64,000 bases of DNA from JACVRW01 sp963751835 (GCA_963751835.1 CAVVWD010000008.1:36259-100258); one strand, 5' to 3'. Shown: positions 18,700 to 27,598, counted from the first letter of the stretch. Numbers and translations are program-made. Notes: generated by a model not told the origin, from the sequence alone.

Positions 18700-20876
18700 G
18701 CGACGCGCCGCTTGAGCGGGGCGTAGTCCGCCATCAGCTTGCGCTCAGAGCCGTCGCCGGCGAAGCGGACCACCACGAGCCCGCCCGGCTCGATCCCGGT
18801 GACGACGCCGTCGCCAAACTGGGCATGCACGACGTCGTCGCCGAGCGCGAACGCGGCGCCGCCACCCCCGCCCGGCTCCGGGACCGACGCGCCCCCGCCC
18901 CAGGTGGCCGCCGCTGCCGGCCCAACCGGGGCGTCCTCGTCGCGGTCGGTCAACTCGAGCGGGATCTCGTCGATGAAGCGGCTGCGCAGGTTCCAGTCGC
19001 GGTTCCCGAAGAGCGCGCGCGTCCGGGCGTGCGTGAGGTAGAGCACCCGCTTGGCGCGGGTGATGCCGACGTACGCGAGCCTGCGCTCCTCCTCGAGGTC
19101 GCCCGATTCGATCGCGCGCATGTGCGGGAACACGCCGTCCTCGAGCCCGATGATGAAGACGATCCCGAACTCGAGCCCCTTGGCGTTGTGCATCGTCATG
19201 AGCGTGACGATGCCCTGCTCGTCGCGCAGGTTGTCCTGCTCGGAGAACAGCGCGATCTGCTGGAGGAACTCCTCGACCGAGGCCTCCTCGGAGGCGGCGT
19301 CGTACTCGCGCGCCACCCCCACGAGCTCCTCGAGGTTCTCGAGCCGCACCTGCGACTCGACGGTGCGCTCCGCCCGCAGGGCTTCGGTGTAGCCGGTCTC
19401 GTCGAGCGTCTCGGAGAGAAGATCGCCGACGCCCGCGCCGCCCTCGGCTCTTTCGCGCAGGCGCTCCATCACCGACATGAACCGGCCCACGGCCTTGACG
19501 GCCGCGGTTCCGAGGCCGGGCACCTTGTCCGGCTCCGCGGCGATGCTCCAGACGGGCTCGCCGATCGTGCTTGCGTAGTTCGTTATGCGGGCCTGCGACG
19601 TCTGGCCGATGCCGCGCTTCGGCTCGTTCACCACGCGTCCGAAGGCGACCGTGTCCGAGGGGTTCACGAGCAGCGTGAGGTAGGCCAGCGCGTCCTTGAT
19701 CTCCCTGCGCTCGTAGAAGCGGGTGCCGCCGATCACCTGGTAGCCGACGCCGTAGCGGACGAGCATGTCCTCGAGCACGCGGCTCTGGGCGTTCGTCCGG
19801 TAGAAGACCGCGATCTCGTCGCGCGACTCGCCCTGGTCCACGAGCCGCTCGATCTCGGAGACGACGAAGCGGGCCTCGGCGTGCTCGTCCTCGAGCTCGC
19901 GCACGTGCACCGGCTCGCCCTCCCCCAGCTCGGACCAGAGGAACTTGTCCTTGCGCGCGCGGTTGTTGGCGATCACCGCGTTGGACGCATTCAGGATCGT
20001 CTGCGTCGAGCGGTAGTTCTGCTCGAGCTTGACGACCTGGGCGTCCGGAAAGTCGTCCTCGAAGTCGAGGATGTTGCGGATGTCGGCGCCGCGGAAGCGG
20101 TAGATCGATTGGTCGTCGTCGCCCACCACGCACAGGTTGCGGTGCTCCTCGCACAGCAGCTGCAGCCAGCGGTACTGCGCGCGGTTGGTGTCCTGGTACT
20201 CGTCGACCAGCACGTGCCGGAACGAGCGGCGGTAGCGCTCGAGCACCTCGGGGAACAGCTCGAAGAGGTTCACGCAGCGGAAGAGCAGGTCGTCGAAATC
20301 CATCGCGTTGGCGGCGTGAATGCGTTTCTCGTAGAGCTCGTAGACGTCGGCCGCGGTCTGCTCGAAGAAGCTCGAGACCTTGATCCGGTAGGCCTCGGCG
20401 TCCAGCAGACCGTTCTTGGCGTCCGAGATCTGGCGGCGGATCCCGCGCGGCGCGAAGCGCTTTGGATCGATGTCGAGCTCCTCGGCGCAGTTCTTCACGA
20501 GCCGCAGCGAGTCCTGCTCGTCGTAGATCGTGAAGCCGCGCGTGTAGCCGAGCCGCTCGGCGTCGCTGCGAAGCATGCGTGCGCAGGCCGAGTGGAAGGT
20601 CATCACCCACATGGCTCTGGCGCGGCCCCCGACGAGCGCCTCGACGCGCTCGCGCATCTCCTGCGCCGCCTTGTTCGTGAACGTGATGGCCAGGATCTCG
20701 CTGTGCCGCGCCTGGCCGCTCCCCACCAGGTGGGCGATGCGGTGCGTGAGCACGCGGGTCTTGCCCGAGCCCGCCCCGGCGAGGATCAGGAGCGGACCCT
20801 CGCCGTGGAGCACGGCCTCCCGCTGAGGGCCGTTGAGGCCCTCGAGCAGGGAGTCGGTGGCGGCCGGGGAGCTCAC
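18696..20876 (-). CDS. pcrA: ATP-dependent DNA helicase PcrA/UvrD
   Basis: A 726-residue superfamily-1 3'-5' helicase for excision repair and replication restart. The motifs run in order: LNGPQREAV (Q motif), GAGSGKT at 34-40 (Walker A), AITFTNKAAQEMRERV (Ia), DEYQDTNRAQY (II), VVGDDDQSIYRFRGAD (III), LEQNYRST (IV), TMHNAKGLEF (V) and RLAYVGITRAK (VI). The C-terminal end has a Gly-rich linker and a Tudor-like module (VHAQFGDGVVTGIEPGGLVVV) that contacts RNA polymerase in PcrA proteins. Co-directional and overlapping with folD. Confidence 0.95.
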   Translation of the reverse strand: MSSPAATDSLLEGLNGPQREAVLHGEGPLLILAGAGSGKTRVLTHRIAHLVGSGQARHSEILAITFTNKAAQEMRERVEALVGGRARAMWVMTFHSACARMLRSDAERLGYTRGFTIYDEQDSLRLVKNCAEELDIDPKRFAPRGIRRQISDAKNGLLDAEAYRIKVSSFFEQTAADVYELYEKRIHAANAMDFDDLLFRCVNLFELFPEVLERYRRSFRHVLVDEYQDTNRAQYRWLQLLCEEHRNLCVVGDDDQSIYRFRGADIRNILDFEDDFPDAQVVKLEQNYRSTQTILNASNAVIANNRARKDKFLWSELGEGEPVHVRELEDEHAEARFVVSEIERLVDQGESRDEIAVFYRTNAQSRVLEDMLVRYGVGYQVIGGTRFYERREIKDALAYLTLLVNPSDTVAFGRVVNEPKRGIGQTSQARITNYASTIGEPVWSIAAEPDKVPGLGTAAVKAVGRFMSVMERLRERAEGGAGVGDLLSETLDETGYTEALRAERTVESQVRLENLEELVGVAREYDAASEEASVEEFLQQIALFSEQDNLRDEQGIVTLMTMHNAKGLEFGIVFIIGLEDGVFPHMRAIESGDLEEERRLAYVGITRAKRVLYLTHARTRALFGNRDWNLRSRFIDEIPLELTDRDEDAPVGPAAAATWGGGASVPEPGGGGGAAFALGDDVVHAQFGDGVVTGIEPGGLVVVRFAGDGSERKLMADYAPLKRRVA

Positions 20877-20895
20877 CCGGCCAACGATAGATGGG

Positions 20896-21690
20896 TCAGC
20901 GGCGGGTGCCGACGACCAGCAGGTAGGGGCGCGGCTGGAGCACGCCGCCGTTGCCGCGGAACTGGTCGAAGTACGCGTTCCAGTCCCGGCGGAGCGACTC
21001 GCGGCGCTCCTCGTCGAGCCCGTCCACCAGCGTCTTGGTCGGCCCGTAGGAGGTCGCGAAGAGCTCCCAGATCTCCTCCGACGAGCTGCCGGGCTGCGGG
21101 CAGTCGCCGGCCTCGAAGCGAAGCTCGAACGCGTCGCCTAGGAGCTCGCTCACATGGTCCTCGTCGCCCCACTCGAACGGGTTTCCGACACCGTCGGGAC
21201 GCGGCGGCTGGTACGCGGCCATCACCTTGAAGAACTCGGCGACGCCGCGCTCAGGGTGCCAGGTCACCAGTCCGAGACGCCCACCGGGCTTGCAAACCCG
21301 CGCGAGCTCGCGCGCCACGGCGCCGTGGTCGGGCGCGAACATCACGCCGAAGGTCGAGGTGACGGTGTCGAAGCTCGCGTCCTCGTAGGGCAGCGCCTCG
21401 GCGTCGCCGACCTCGAACGTGATCTCCAAATCCTCGGCGGCAGCCTTGGCGCGCGCCGTCTCGATCAGCTCCGGCGCCAGGTCGAGCCCGGTCACCTGCG
21501 CTCCCGCGCGGGCGGCGGGACGGGCGATCTCGCCCGTGCCGGTGGCGATGTCGAGCCAGCGCTCGCCCGGCTGGGGCGGCAGGGAGCGGAACAGGTGATC
21601 GTGCGCCACCGTCAGGTGCTCGCTCACGCGCTCGTAGGGCCCGTTGCCCCACATCACGCTCTGCTTCGCCTTCAGTTCCTCAAATGCCAT
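20896..21690 (-). CDS. SAM-dependent class I methyltransferase
   Basis: 264 residues from ATG 21690; a GGAGGT ribosome site just upstream fixes the start. Motif I is LDIATGTGEIA, the acidic end of strand 2 is GLDLAPELIE, GDAEALPYEDASFDTV is the UbiE/Coq5-like post-I region, and LARVCKPGGRLGLVTW is motif III. This is the Methyltransf_11 type. The substrate is unknown. It could serve quinone methylation, but the C-terminal half does not match menG well. Confidence 0.82.
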   Translation of the reverse strand: MAFEELKAKQSVMWGNGPYERVSEHLTVAHDHLFRSLPPQPGERWLDIATGTGEIARPAARAGAQVTGLDLAPELIETARAKAAAEDLEITFEVGDAEALPYEDASFDTVTSTFGVMFAPDHGAVARELARVCKPGGRLGLVTWHPERGVAEFFKVMAAYQPPRPDGVGNPFEWGDEDHVSELLGDAFELRFEAGDCPQPGSSSEEIWELFATSYGPTKTLVDGLDEERRESLRRDWNAYFDQFRGNGGVLQPRPYLLVVGTRR

Positions 21691-21782
21691 CTGTACCTCC
21701 GTGGTCGATTCGGACTGCGAGAGTGTGAGCCACCGGCTGGCGCGGTGCATGAGTACTCACAGCGCCGTCAAGCCTAGCCCGG

Positions 21783-23504
21783 CTAGAGGTCGCGGCGGGC
21801 AAAGGCGGCTCGCGCGGCGAAGCCAACGAGGCCGAGGTACCCGAGCGTCCAGACCCAGAGCAACGGCCCGCCCTCCTGCGCCCCGCCAAACGGGCCGAGG
21901 CGGACGACGACACCCGTGACGCCGCGCACATCTTCGGTAAGGGCATTGAGACCGTCCTGATAGAGCGCTTCGAAGGGAAGCAGCCAGGCGCTCACCTGCG
22001 CGACCGTCTCGAGCGTGTCCACGCTCAGGGCGTCGCCGATCTGGCCGAGGAGCCCGGCCGCAAGGCCCGCACCGAACAGCATCAGGACGGCGATCCCGTT
22101 GGCCGTCGCCGACAGGAACACCGAGCCGAGGAGCGACAGCGCCGCGATCACCAGCACGGCCGCAACGAGGCCGAAACCCGGGAGGACAGGGCTGTCGGGC
22201 CACCAGCCGCCGGTGATGCCGGTTATCAGCAGGGACGCCGTGTACATCGCCGCCACGTAGGCCGCGCAGACCACGGCCGCGCCGCCGAAGCGTCCGAGCA
22301 GGAGGCTGGTGCGGCCCACTGGCCGCACCACGAGCGGCTGGAGAAGTCCGCGCTCGGCGTCGCCGCGCACCGCCCCCAGCGTCAGGAAGGCGGCGAGCAC
22401 TGCCCCCAGAAACAGCGTTGTGAACATCGCGAGGCCGAAGAGCGTCGAGCCGGTCAGCACCTGCTCGTCGAGCGGATCCTCACCCGCGAAGTCGTCCACC
22501 TCGCGAAACGCGACCTCGGCGCCGAGCGTGTAGAGGGCGAGAAACAACACGGTCAGCACGAGCACGACAGGGATCACGCGCCGGCGCACGCATTCCTGCA
22601 TGGCATAACGTGCGACGACGAGCGCGCCGGTCAAGCGGCGTCCTCCGCGGGGGCGGCCGCCGGCACGATAGCCCGCGCCCACCGCCTCGAGGTAGGCGTC
22701 CTCGAGCGTCGACGAGAGGATCCGCACCTCGTAGATCTCCTCGCCCTGCGCAACCAGCGCCGCCACGATGCCGGGCACCTCCTCGCGCGCGGCGCGCGGG
22801 TAGCTGAGCAGCCCGCTCCCCGTATGGATCTCGACGCCGTGAGGCCGAGCCAGCTCGGCGGGCGTTCCGCCCGCGACGATGCGTCCGCCGTTGAGGATCG
22901 CCACGCGGTCGCATACGAGCTCAACCTCGCTCAGGAGGTGCGAGCTCAGGACCACGGCCACGCCACGGTCACGCACCCGCGTGAGCAGGTCGCGGACGAT
23001 GCGGCGCCCTACGGGGTCAAGCGCACTTGTCGGCTCGTCGAGCATCAGCAGCCGCGGCTGCCCCACCAGCGCTTGCGCGATGCCGAGCCGCTGCTGCATG
23101 CCCTTCGACATCGCGTCGACGCGCGTGGCCTGCGCGTGGTCCAGCTCGACCAACTCGAGCAGCTCCGTGCGCTCGCGCGGTCCGCCCTCCGAGCCGGCCA
23201 GCGACTGGTGGAGCGCAAGCAGCTCGTCGGCAGAGAGCCAGTCCGGGAAGCGGAAGAGCTCGGCCAGGTACCCGATTGCCGAGCGCGCTCTTGTGGACCC
23301 GGCCGGCGCGCCCTCCACCTCCGCGTGCCCGGAGCAAGCCCGAACGAGCCCGCAGGCGATCTTCGTGAGCGTGGACTTGCCGGCTCCGTTCGGCCCGAGC
23401 AGGCCGAGCAGCTCGCCGGGCTCGACCTCGAGGTCGACACTCGCGAGCGCGGTCGTGGCGCCGTAGCGCTTGCTGAGCTGACGACAGGCGAAAGCGGGCG
23501 CCAC
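21783..23504 (-). CDS. ABC transporter, ATPase and permease fused
   Basis: 573 residues. Residues 1-280 are an ABC ATPase: Walker A GPNGAGKST at 37-45, signature SKGMQQRLGIAQAL, Walker B LLMLDEPTSALD and switch His in SSHLLSE. After an Arg/Gly-rich linker, residues 290-573 form an ABC-2-type permease with six hydrophobic segments, beginning ALVVARYAMQECVRRRVIP, a typical cytoplasmic entry helix. The two parts are normally separate genes in the CcmA/NatA-NatB group. Here they are one continuous frame, either a genuine fusion or the effect of a base error at the junction (about 22630). Substrate unknown. Confidence 0.85.
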   Translation of the reverse strand: MAPAFACRQLSKRYGATTALASVDLEVEPGELLGLLGPNGAGKSTLTKIACGLVRACSGHAEVEGAPAGSTRARSAIGYLAELFRFPDWLSADELLALHQSLAGSEGGPRERTELLELVELDHAQATRVDAMSKGMQQRLGIAQALVGQPRLLMLDEPTSALDPVGRRIVRDLLTRVRDRGVAVVLSSHLLSEVELVCDRVAILNGGRIVAGGTPAELARPHGVEIHTGSGLLSYPRAAREEVPGIVAALVAQGEEIYEVRILSSTLEDAYLEAVGAGYRAGGRPRGGRRLTGALVVARYAMQECVRRRVIPVVLVLTVLFLALYTLGAEVAFREVDDFAGEDPLDEQVLTGSTLFGLAMFTTLFLGAVLAAFLTLGAVRGDAERGLLQPLVVRPVGRTSLLLGRFGGAAVVCAAYVAAMYTASLLITGITGGWWPDSPVLPGFGLVAAVLVIAALSLLGSVFLSATANGIAVLMLFGAGLAAGLLGQIGDALSVDTLETVAQVSAWLLPFEALYQDGLNALTEDVRGVTGVVVRLGPFGGAQEGGPLLWVWTLGYLGLVGFAARAAFARRDL

Positions 23505-23531
23505 CGGGAGGAGTGTAGGAAGCTGGGCGCA

Positions 23532-24403
23532 ATGGGACTCACGGACGAGGTGCGGCGGTCCTGCCGTGCGATTGCCGAGGGTGCGCGCTTCGTGTCAATC
23601 GACCTCGAGCGCCTTGGCGAGGTTGAGCCGTCGGCCCCGCCTGAGCTCGACCCCGAACGGCACTTCCTCGAGGGCACGCCCGACGACGTGGCCGCGTACA
23701 TGCTCACGCTCGACGCGATCAACTTCGGCTCGGGCTGGTTCCCGACCCTGCGCAAGCGGCCGGGCTGCTCGGGGTATTTCACGGTGGCGTGGGCGCTCGC
23801 CGACTTCTATCGGGCCGGGGAGCGCTGGTCTCCCGCGGCTTTGCGCCGATTGACCGCCGCGGAGGTCGGCAGCCGTGCTCGGGCAGGATCCCGAGGCACG
23901 AGCTCATGGGCCTGTATGCCGCCGCTCTGCGCTCCCTCGGGGAGTTCCTGGGAGAGCGAAGCGCACTGCAGCTGGTGAGGGGGGTGTCAGGGTCGGCGGA
24001 GCGGTTGGCCTCGGAGCTCGCTTCCATGCCCTTCTTTGCCGATGTCGGGTTCTGGAAGCGGGCGCAGATCGTGCCCAATGACCTCGCTCTGGCGGGCGTG
24101 GCCTCGTTCTCCGACCTCGACCGATTGACGATCTTCGCCGACAACCTCGTCCCGCACGTACTGCGCGTGGACGGGGTACTGCGCTACGACCCGTCGCTGG
24201 CCGCCCGCATCGACGCGGGCGAGCTGCTACCGCGGGGGCAGGAGGAGCGCGAGATCCGCGCCTGCGCGGTTCACGCCTGCGAGCTGATCGCGGGGCGGGT
24301 TGGCATCCCGCCGCGGATACTCGACACCTGGCTCTGGAACCGCGGCCAGGCGCCCGAGTACAAGGCGACCCCGCGCCACCGGACGCGGACGGTCTACTAC
24401 TGA
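23532..24403 (+). CDS. Queuosine salvage protein (DUF2419), frameshifted
   Basis: Belongs to the DUF2419/Qng1 family, which releases queuine from queuosine 5'-phosphate for salvage. The N-terminal part shows YMLTLDAINFGSGWF, the family hallmark. The C-terminal part has FWKRAQIV, LTIFADNLVPHVLR, REIRACAVHACEL and a final HRTRTVYY. The halves lie in different frames. The natural reading seems to go from frame 3 (to LTAAEV, near 23867) to frame 1 (AAVLGQDP, 23869-23892) and then frame 2 (RHELMGLY, from 23894), so two single-base insertions about 25 bases apart separate them. Each segment is well conserved, so this is either a recent lesion or sequence error. The ABC gene starts 27 bases away on the other strand. 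Confidence 0.72.
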
Positions 24404-25342
24404 GCGTCGTAGAGCAGGCGGAGCCTGCGGCCGGGTTTCCGCCGGCGTGTGGATGATCTGGTCGTGGGTGAAGCGCCGGACGTTGTAGCCGTGCATGGCG
24501 AGGTCGATGTCGCGGCGGCGATCGTGCTCGAAGGCGCGTTTCGTGTGGTGGGGGCCGTAGCCGTCGGCCTCGATCACGAGCCGCTTGTCGCGCCAAAGGA
24601 AGTCGGCCTCGTAGCCATGGAGCGGCTCGTTGACCTCTGGGTCCGGTAGCCCGACCCGCCGAACTATGGCCAGGAACGCCTCCTCGAGCTCGGATCGGGT
24701 GATAGTGCCGGGCCGCTGCGTCGCCATGAGCTCGCGCAGCACGCCCGTCGGCCGTCCGTTCGCCCGGCGGAGGGCGTCCTCGAGCGCGCCCGGAGCCAGG
24801 AGCCGCCGGACATACGCCTGCTCGAGCGCCCGCTCGGCCTGCCGCGCCGGGCGGGTTGCAGCGAGATCGACGACCGTGCGCGCCACCGTGGTCACCGGCA
24901 GGCCGTCGATCACCGTCATGTCGCGCGGATCCAGCCGCCTGACAACGTGCAGGTCTATGCCGCGCCGGCGAGCGCGGCCGCCCTGCGCCTCCACCGTCAC
25001 GTCGACGGCGGCCCGTGCGGTCGCCAGCAACCCAAGGTGGGCCGCGGCGGAGCGGTGACTCAGGACCGCACCCGGGCCGCAGGCGAAAACTGCAGCAATG
25101 AGGATGCCCTCGGGGCGCAGCCGGTCGTGGCCCCAGGCGTAGACGCCACGGTGCACCGGCAGGAGGCGGCCGGCGGCGACGCGCCGCGACATCATCGTGC
25201 GATTCATCCCGCAGTCGAGGAGCTGCTGCGCGGTGACCACCCCCCACTGCCCCAGCGCAACGGCCGCCGCCAATCGATCCGCGAGGCCCCATGACGGCGC
25301 TGCCTCGGGTTTGTACGCACTATGTGTACAAAGCCGAGGCAC
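24227..25342 (-). CDS. AbiEi-like wHTH plus DUF559 (Vsr-like) nuclease domain
   Basis: 371 residues as read. Residues 15-70 resemble the winged-helix domain of AbiEi antitoxins (GVVTAQQLLDCGMNRTMMSRR and RGVYAWGH). A linking region follows, then at about 215-300 a DUF559 domain related to Vsr endonucleases: ELEEAFLAIVRR, HGYEADFLWRDKRLVIEADGYG and H. Such proteins are common in actinobacteria and have no established role. The last 58 residues are antisense to the queuosine gene. A neighbouring frame reads RLRLLYDAQ then stop at 24397, a more natural end, so a base error near 24430 is likely. The GTG start at 25342 lies just upstream of a palindrome; a TTG about 70 bases inside is an alternative. 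Confidence 0.7.
   Translation of the reverse strand: MPRLCTHSAYKPEAAPSWGLADRLAAAVALGQWGVVTAQQLLDCGMNRTMMSRRVAAGRLLPVHRGVYAWGHDRLRPEGILIAAVFACGPGAVLSHRSAAAHLGLLATARAAVDVTVEAQGGRARRRGIDLHVVRRLDPRDMTVIDGLPVTTVARTVVDLAATRPARQAERALEQAYVRRLLAPGALEDALRRANGRPTGVLRELMATQRPGTITRSELEEAFLAIVRRVGLPDPEVNEPLHGYEADFLWRDKRLVIEADGYGPHHTKRAFEHDRRRDIDLAMHGYNVRRFTHDQIIHTPAETRPQAPPALRRSVVDRPRPVARGRLVLGRLAAVPEPGVEYPRRDANPPRDQLAGVNRAGADLALLLPPR
25302..25340. repeat. 39-bp near-perfect palindrome at gene start
   Basis: Arms 25302-25316 (gcctcgggtttgtac) and 25326-25340 (gtacaaagccgaggc) match at 14 of 15 positions around a 9-base centre. It covers the first 13 codons of the AbiEi/DUF559 frame. If that gene starts further inside, the palindrome would be an operator in its promoter, in line with autoregulation by an AbiEi-type winged-helix protein. 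A terminator role is possible but there is no T-run. Confidence 0.55.
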
Positions 25343-25409
25343 CCGGCCATCGTGCCCGGTGATGTGTCACCGCGGGGTGAACTATGTGACGGTCCTGAGA
25401 AAAGAGGCG

Positions 25410-26147
25410 TCAGCCGCCGGTGCTGTCCGGGCCGCGGCGGCTCTTCAGCGGCTTGACCTCGGCGCTCTGGGGCTTCCGGCCCGTGAGATCGGCCAGCTGC
25501 TCCTCGACCTCGGTCAGACGGTTGGCGAGCCCACGGATCGCGTCGGCGACCGGGTCCGGCAGGTGGATCCAGTCGGCGTCGGGGCCGGAGGGCTTCTTGC
25601 CGTCCACGCGCACCGGGTGGCCGGGATTGCCGACCACGGTCGAGTTCGGCGGCACGTCGTGGATCACCACCGAGTTCGCGCCGATCTTCGACCGCTTGCC
25701 GACCTCGATGGGGCCGAGCAGCTTCGAGCCGGCGCCGATCATCACCTCGTCGCCCACCGTCGGGTGGCGCTTGCCGCGGGCGAAGCCGGTCCCGCCGAGC
25801 GTGACGCCCTGGTACATCGTCACGTCGTCGCCCACCTCGGCCGTCTCGCCGATCACGACGCCGGCGCCGTGGTCGATGAAGAGGCCGCGGCCGATCTTCG
25901 CCGCCGGGTGGATCTCGATGCCGGTGAGCACCCTCGTGACGTTCGCCAGCACCCGTGGCGCCAGCGGGACGCCGGCCTGGTGCATGGCGTGCGTGATCCG
26001 GTGCGAGAGCAGAGCCTGGACACCGCCGTAGGTGAGGAGCGTCTCCACTCTGCCGACGCTGCGCGCGGCCGGGTCGCGCTCCTGTGCGGCCGTCAGGTCC
26101 TCTCGCAGCTCGCGGGTGACCCGGCGAAACGTCCGCACGCCGATCAC
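25410..26147 (-). CDS. cysE: Serine O-acetyltransferase
   Basis: 245 residues from GTG 26147, overlapping the cysK stop as GTGA. A helical N-terminal domain (TRELREDLTAAQERDPAARS) is followed by hexapeptide repeats of a left-handed beta-helix: IHPAAKIGRGLFIDHGAGV, GDDVTMYQGVTLGGTG, GDEVMIGAGSKLLG and VVGNPGHPVRV. It makes O-acetylserine, the CysK substrate. The tail is unusual: a helical, Pro/Lys-rich extension ending DSTGG. It lacks the terminal Ile that in classical CysE inserts into the CysK active site, so the cysteine synthase complex may not form. Confidence 0.94.
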   Translation of the reverse strand: MIGVRTFRRVTRELREDLTAAQERDPAARSVGRVETLLTYGGVQALLSHRITHAMHQAGVPLAPRVLANVTRVLTGIEIHPAAKIGRGLFIDHGAGVVIGETAEVGDDVTMYQGVTLGGTGFARGKRHPTVGDEVMIGAGSKLLGPIEVGKRSKIGANSVVIHDVPPNSTVVGNPGHPVRVDGKKPSGPDADWIHLPDPVADAIRGLANRLTEVEEQLADLTGRKPQSAEVKPLKSRRGPDSTGG

Positions 26148-27091
26148 GGGGCGAAGAAAGGCGTGCTCACGTAGCGCTCGCCGGAGTCGGGAATGATCAC
26201 CACCACTCGCTTGCCGCGCATCTCGGGCCGCGAGCCCACCTGGATGGCAGCCCAGAGAGCAGCGCCGCCGGAGATCCCTGCGAGAACCCCTTCGCGACGG
26301 GCGCAGAGGCGCGCGACGTCGAGCGCGTCCTCGTCGTCCACCGGCACGATCTCGTCGTAGACCTCGGTGTTGAGCACCTCGGGCACAAAGCCCGGGCCGA
26401 TGCCTTGGATCTTGTGCGGGCCCGGGTCGCCGCCCGAGAGCACCGCCGAGGTCCTCGGCTCGACCGCCACCACGTACAGGTCGGGATTGCGCTCCCTCAA
26501 GCGCTCGCCGCAGCCTGTGATCGTGCCGCCGGTGCCAACCCCGGCGACGAGGACGTCCACCTTGCCCTCCAGGTCCCGCCAGATCTCCTCGGCCGTCGTC
26601 CGTCTGTGGATCTCGGGGTTCGCGGGATTCGAGAACTGGTTCGGGACGTAGCAGTTGCCGCGCTCGCGGCAGATGCGGCGCGCCTCTTCGACCGCCTCGT
26701 TCATGCCGCCCATCGACTCCACGAGGACCACCTCGGCGCCGTACAGCCGCAGCAGGTTCTCGCGTTCGCGGCTCATGCCCTGGGGCATCGTGATCACGAG
26801 GTCGTAGCCCTTGGCGGCGCACACGAACGCAAGCGCGAGACCCGTGTTGCCGGAGGTCGACTCCACGATCGTGTTGCGGCCCGGCTCGATCCGGCCCTCG
26901 GCCTCGGCGGCGTCGATCATCGACACGCCGATCCGGTCCTTGACGCTGCCACCGGGGTTGTAGGCCTCGAGCTTGGCGACCAACTCCGCGCCGCAGTCGG
27001 GTGCCACCCGTGTCAGCCGGATCATCGGCGTGTCGCCGACGATGTCGGCCAGGTTGTCCGGGATCGTCCGGGTGGGAGGCGAGACGGTCAT
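26144..27091 (-). CDS. cysK: Cysteine synthase A
   Basis: A 315-residue PLP enzyme joining O-acetylserine and sulfide. K51 in NPGGSVKDRI binds PLP. STSGNTGLALA is the substrate loop, VAGVGTGGTITG the phosphate-binding loop, KIQGIGPGFVPEVL the CysK signature, and GISGGAALWAA follows. It is first in a two-gene unit with cysE. A CymR-like regulator lies about 3 kb upstream. Confidence 0.95.
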   Translation of the reverse strand: MTVSPPTRTIPDNLADIVGDTPMIRLTRVAPDCGAELVAKLEAYNPGGSVKDRIGVSMIDAAEAEGRIEPGRNTIVESTSGNTGLALAFVCAAKGYDLVITMPQGMSRERENLLRLYGAEVVLVESMGGMNEAVEEARRICRERGNCYVPNQFSNPANPEIHRRTTAEEIWRDLEGKVDVLVAGVGTGGTITGCGERLRERNPDLYVVAVEPRTSAVLSGGDPGPHKIQGIGPGFVPEVLNTEVYDEIVPVDDEDALDVARLCARREGVLAGISGGAALWAAIQVGSRPEMRGKRVVVIIPDSGERYVSTPFFAP

Positions 27092-27137
27092 CCGCGACGA
27101 GGGTACCCGTCGCCTCGCCGGAGAATGGGAACGGCGG

Positions 27138-27590
27138 CTAGGACTCCCGCTTGTGCGCGCCGCGCCGGTGCGTCAGCCCGTCCAGCAGGACCTCGATCGG
27201 CGATTGCTTGTTTGTCCGCTCCAGCTGCTCGCGGATCTGGTGCACGTCGTCGGTGGTTGAAGAGACCTGCTGAGTGGCTGAGCCGAGCCCGTTGGCCACC
27301 TGCCCGAGCGCCTCGGCGAGTTGCTCGAGCCCGCTCTTGCGCCCGACCGAGAGTCCGAGGATCTTGCGCCGCCGCAGCGGCAGCACGCCGCGACGCTTCG
27401 ACCCGAGCTGCGACCCGAGGACCAACCCCCCTGCCAAGGCCACTGCCGTGGTCCCCGCGGCGACCAGCGGGCCCTTCGCCCGGCCGGCCGCCTGCGTAAC
27501 GGTGTCGCCCGCCTGCCTGACCTTGGTGACCGGGCCGGCCGCGGCGTTGCCGTCGGTCGAGGCGCTGGATCTGGTGGGCGTGGCCGCCAT
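27138..27590 (-). CDS. Gly-rich single-helix protein, paralogue of next gene
   Basis: 150 residues of no family I recognise. A Ser/Thr/Ala-rich N terminus is followed by an Ala/Gly-rich hydrophobic helix (GPLVAAGTTAVALAGGLVLG), a strongly basic patch (KRRGVLPLRRRKILGLSV) and a C-terminal amphipathic or coiled-coil region (LEQLAEALGQVANGLGSATQQV) ending in a basic tail. The segment from AKGP through LGLSV aligns with the upstream neighbour, so the two are tandem paralogues. The gap between them is 8 bases, implying one operon. Confidence 0.65.
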   Translation of the reverse strand: MAATPTRSSASTDGNAAAGPVTKVRQAGDTVTQAAGRAKGPLVAAGTTAVALAGGLVLGSQLGSKRRGVLPLRRRKILGLSVGRKSGLEQLAEALGQVANGLGSATQQVSSTTDDVHQIREQLERTNKQSPIEVLLDGLTHRRGAHKRES

Positions 27591-27598
27591 ACGCCGGG

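Noticed and set aside
18825..21230. 801-residue plus-strand frame opposite pcrA
   Set aside because: It mirrors pcrA codons, has Leu/Asp/His-biased composition and no motif; pcrA on the other strand is unequivocal.
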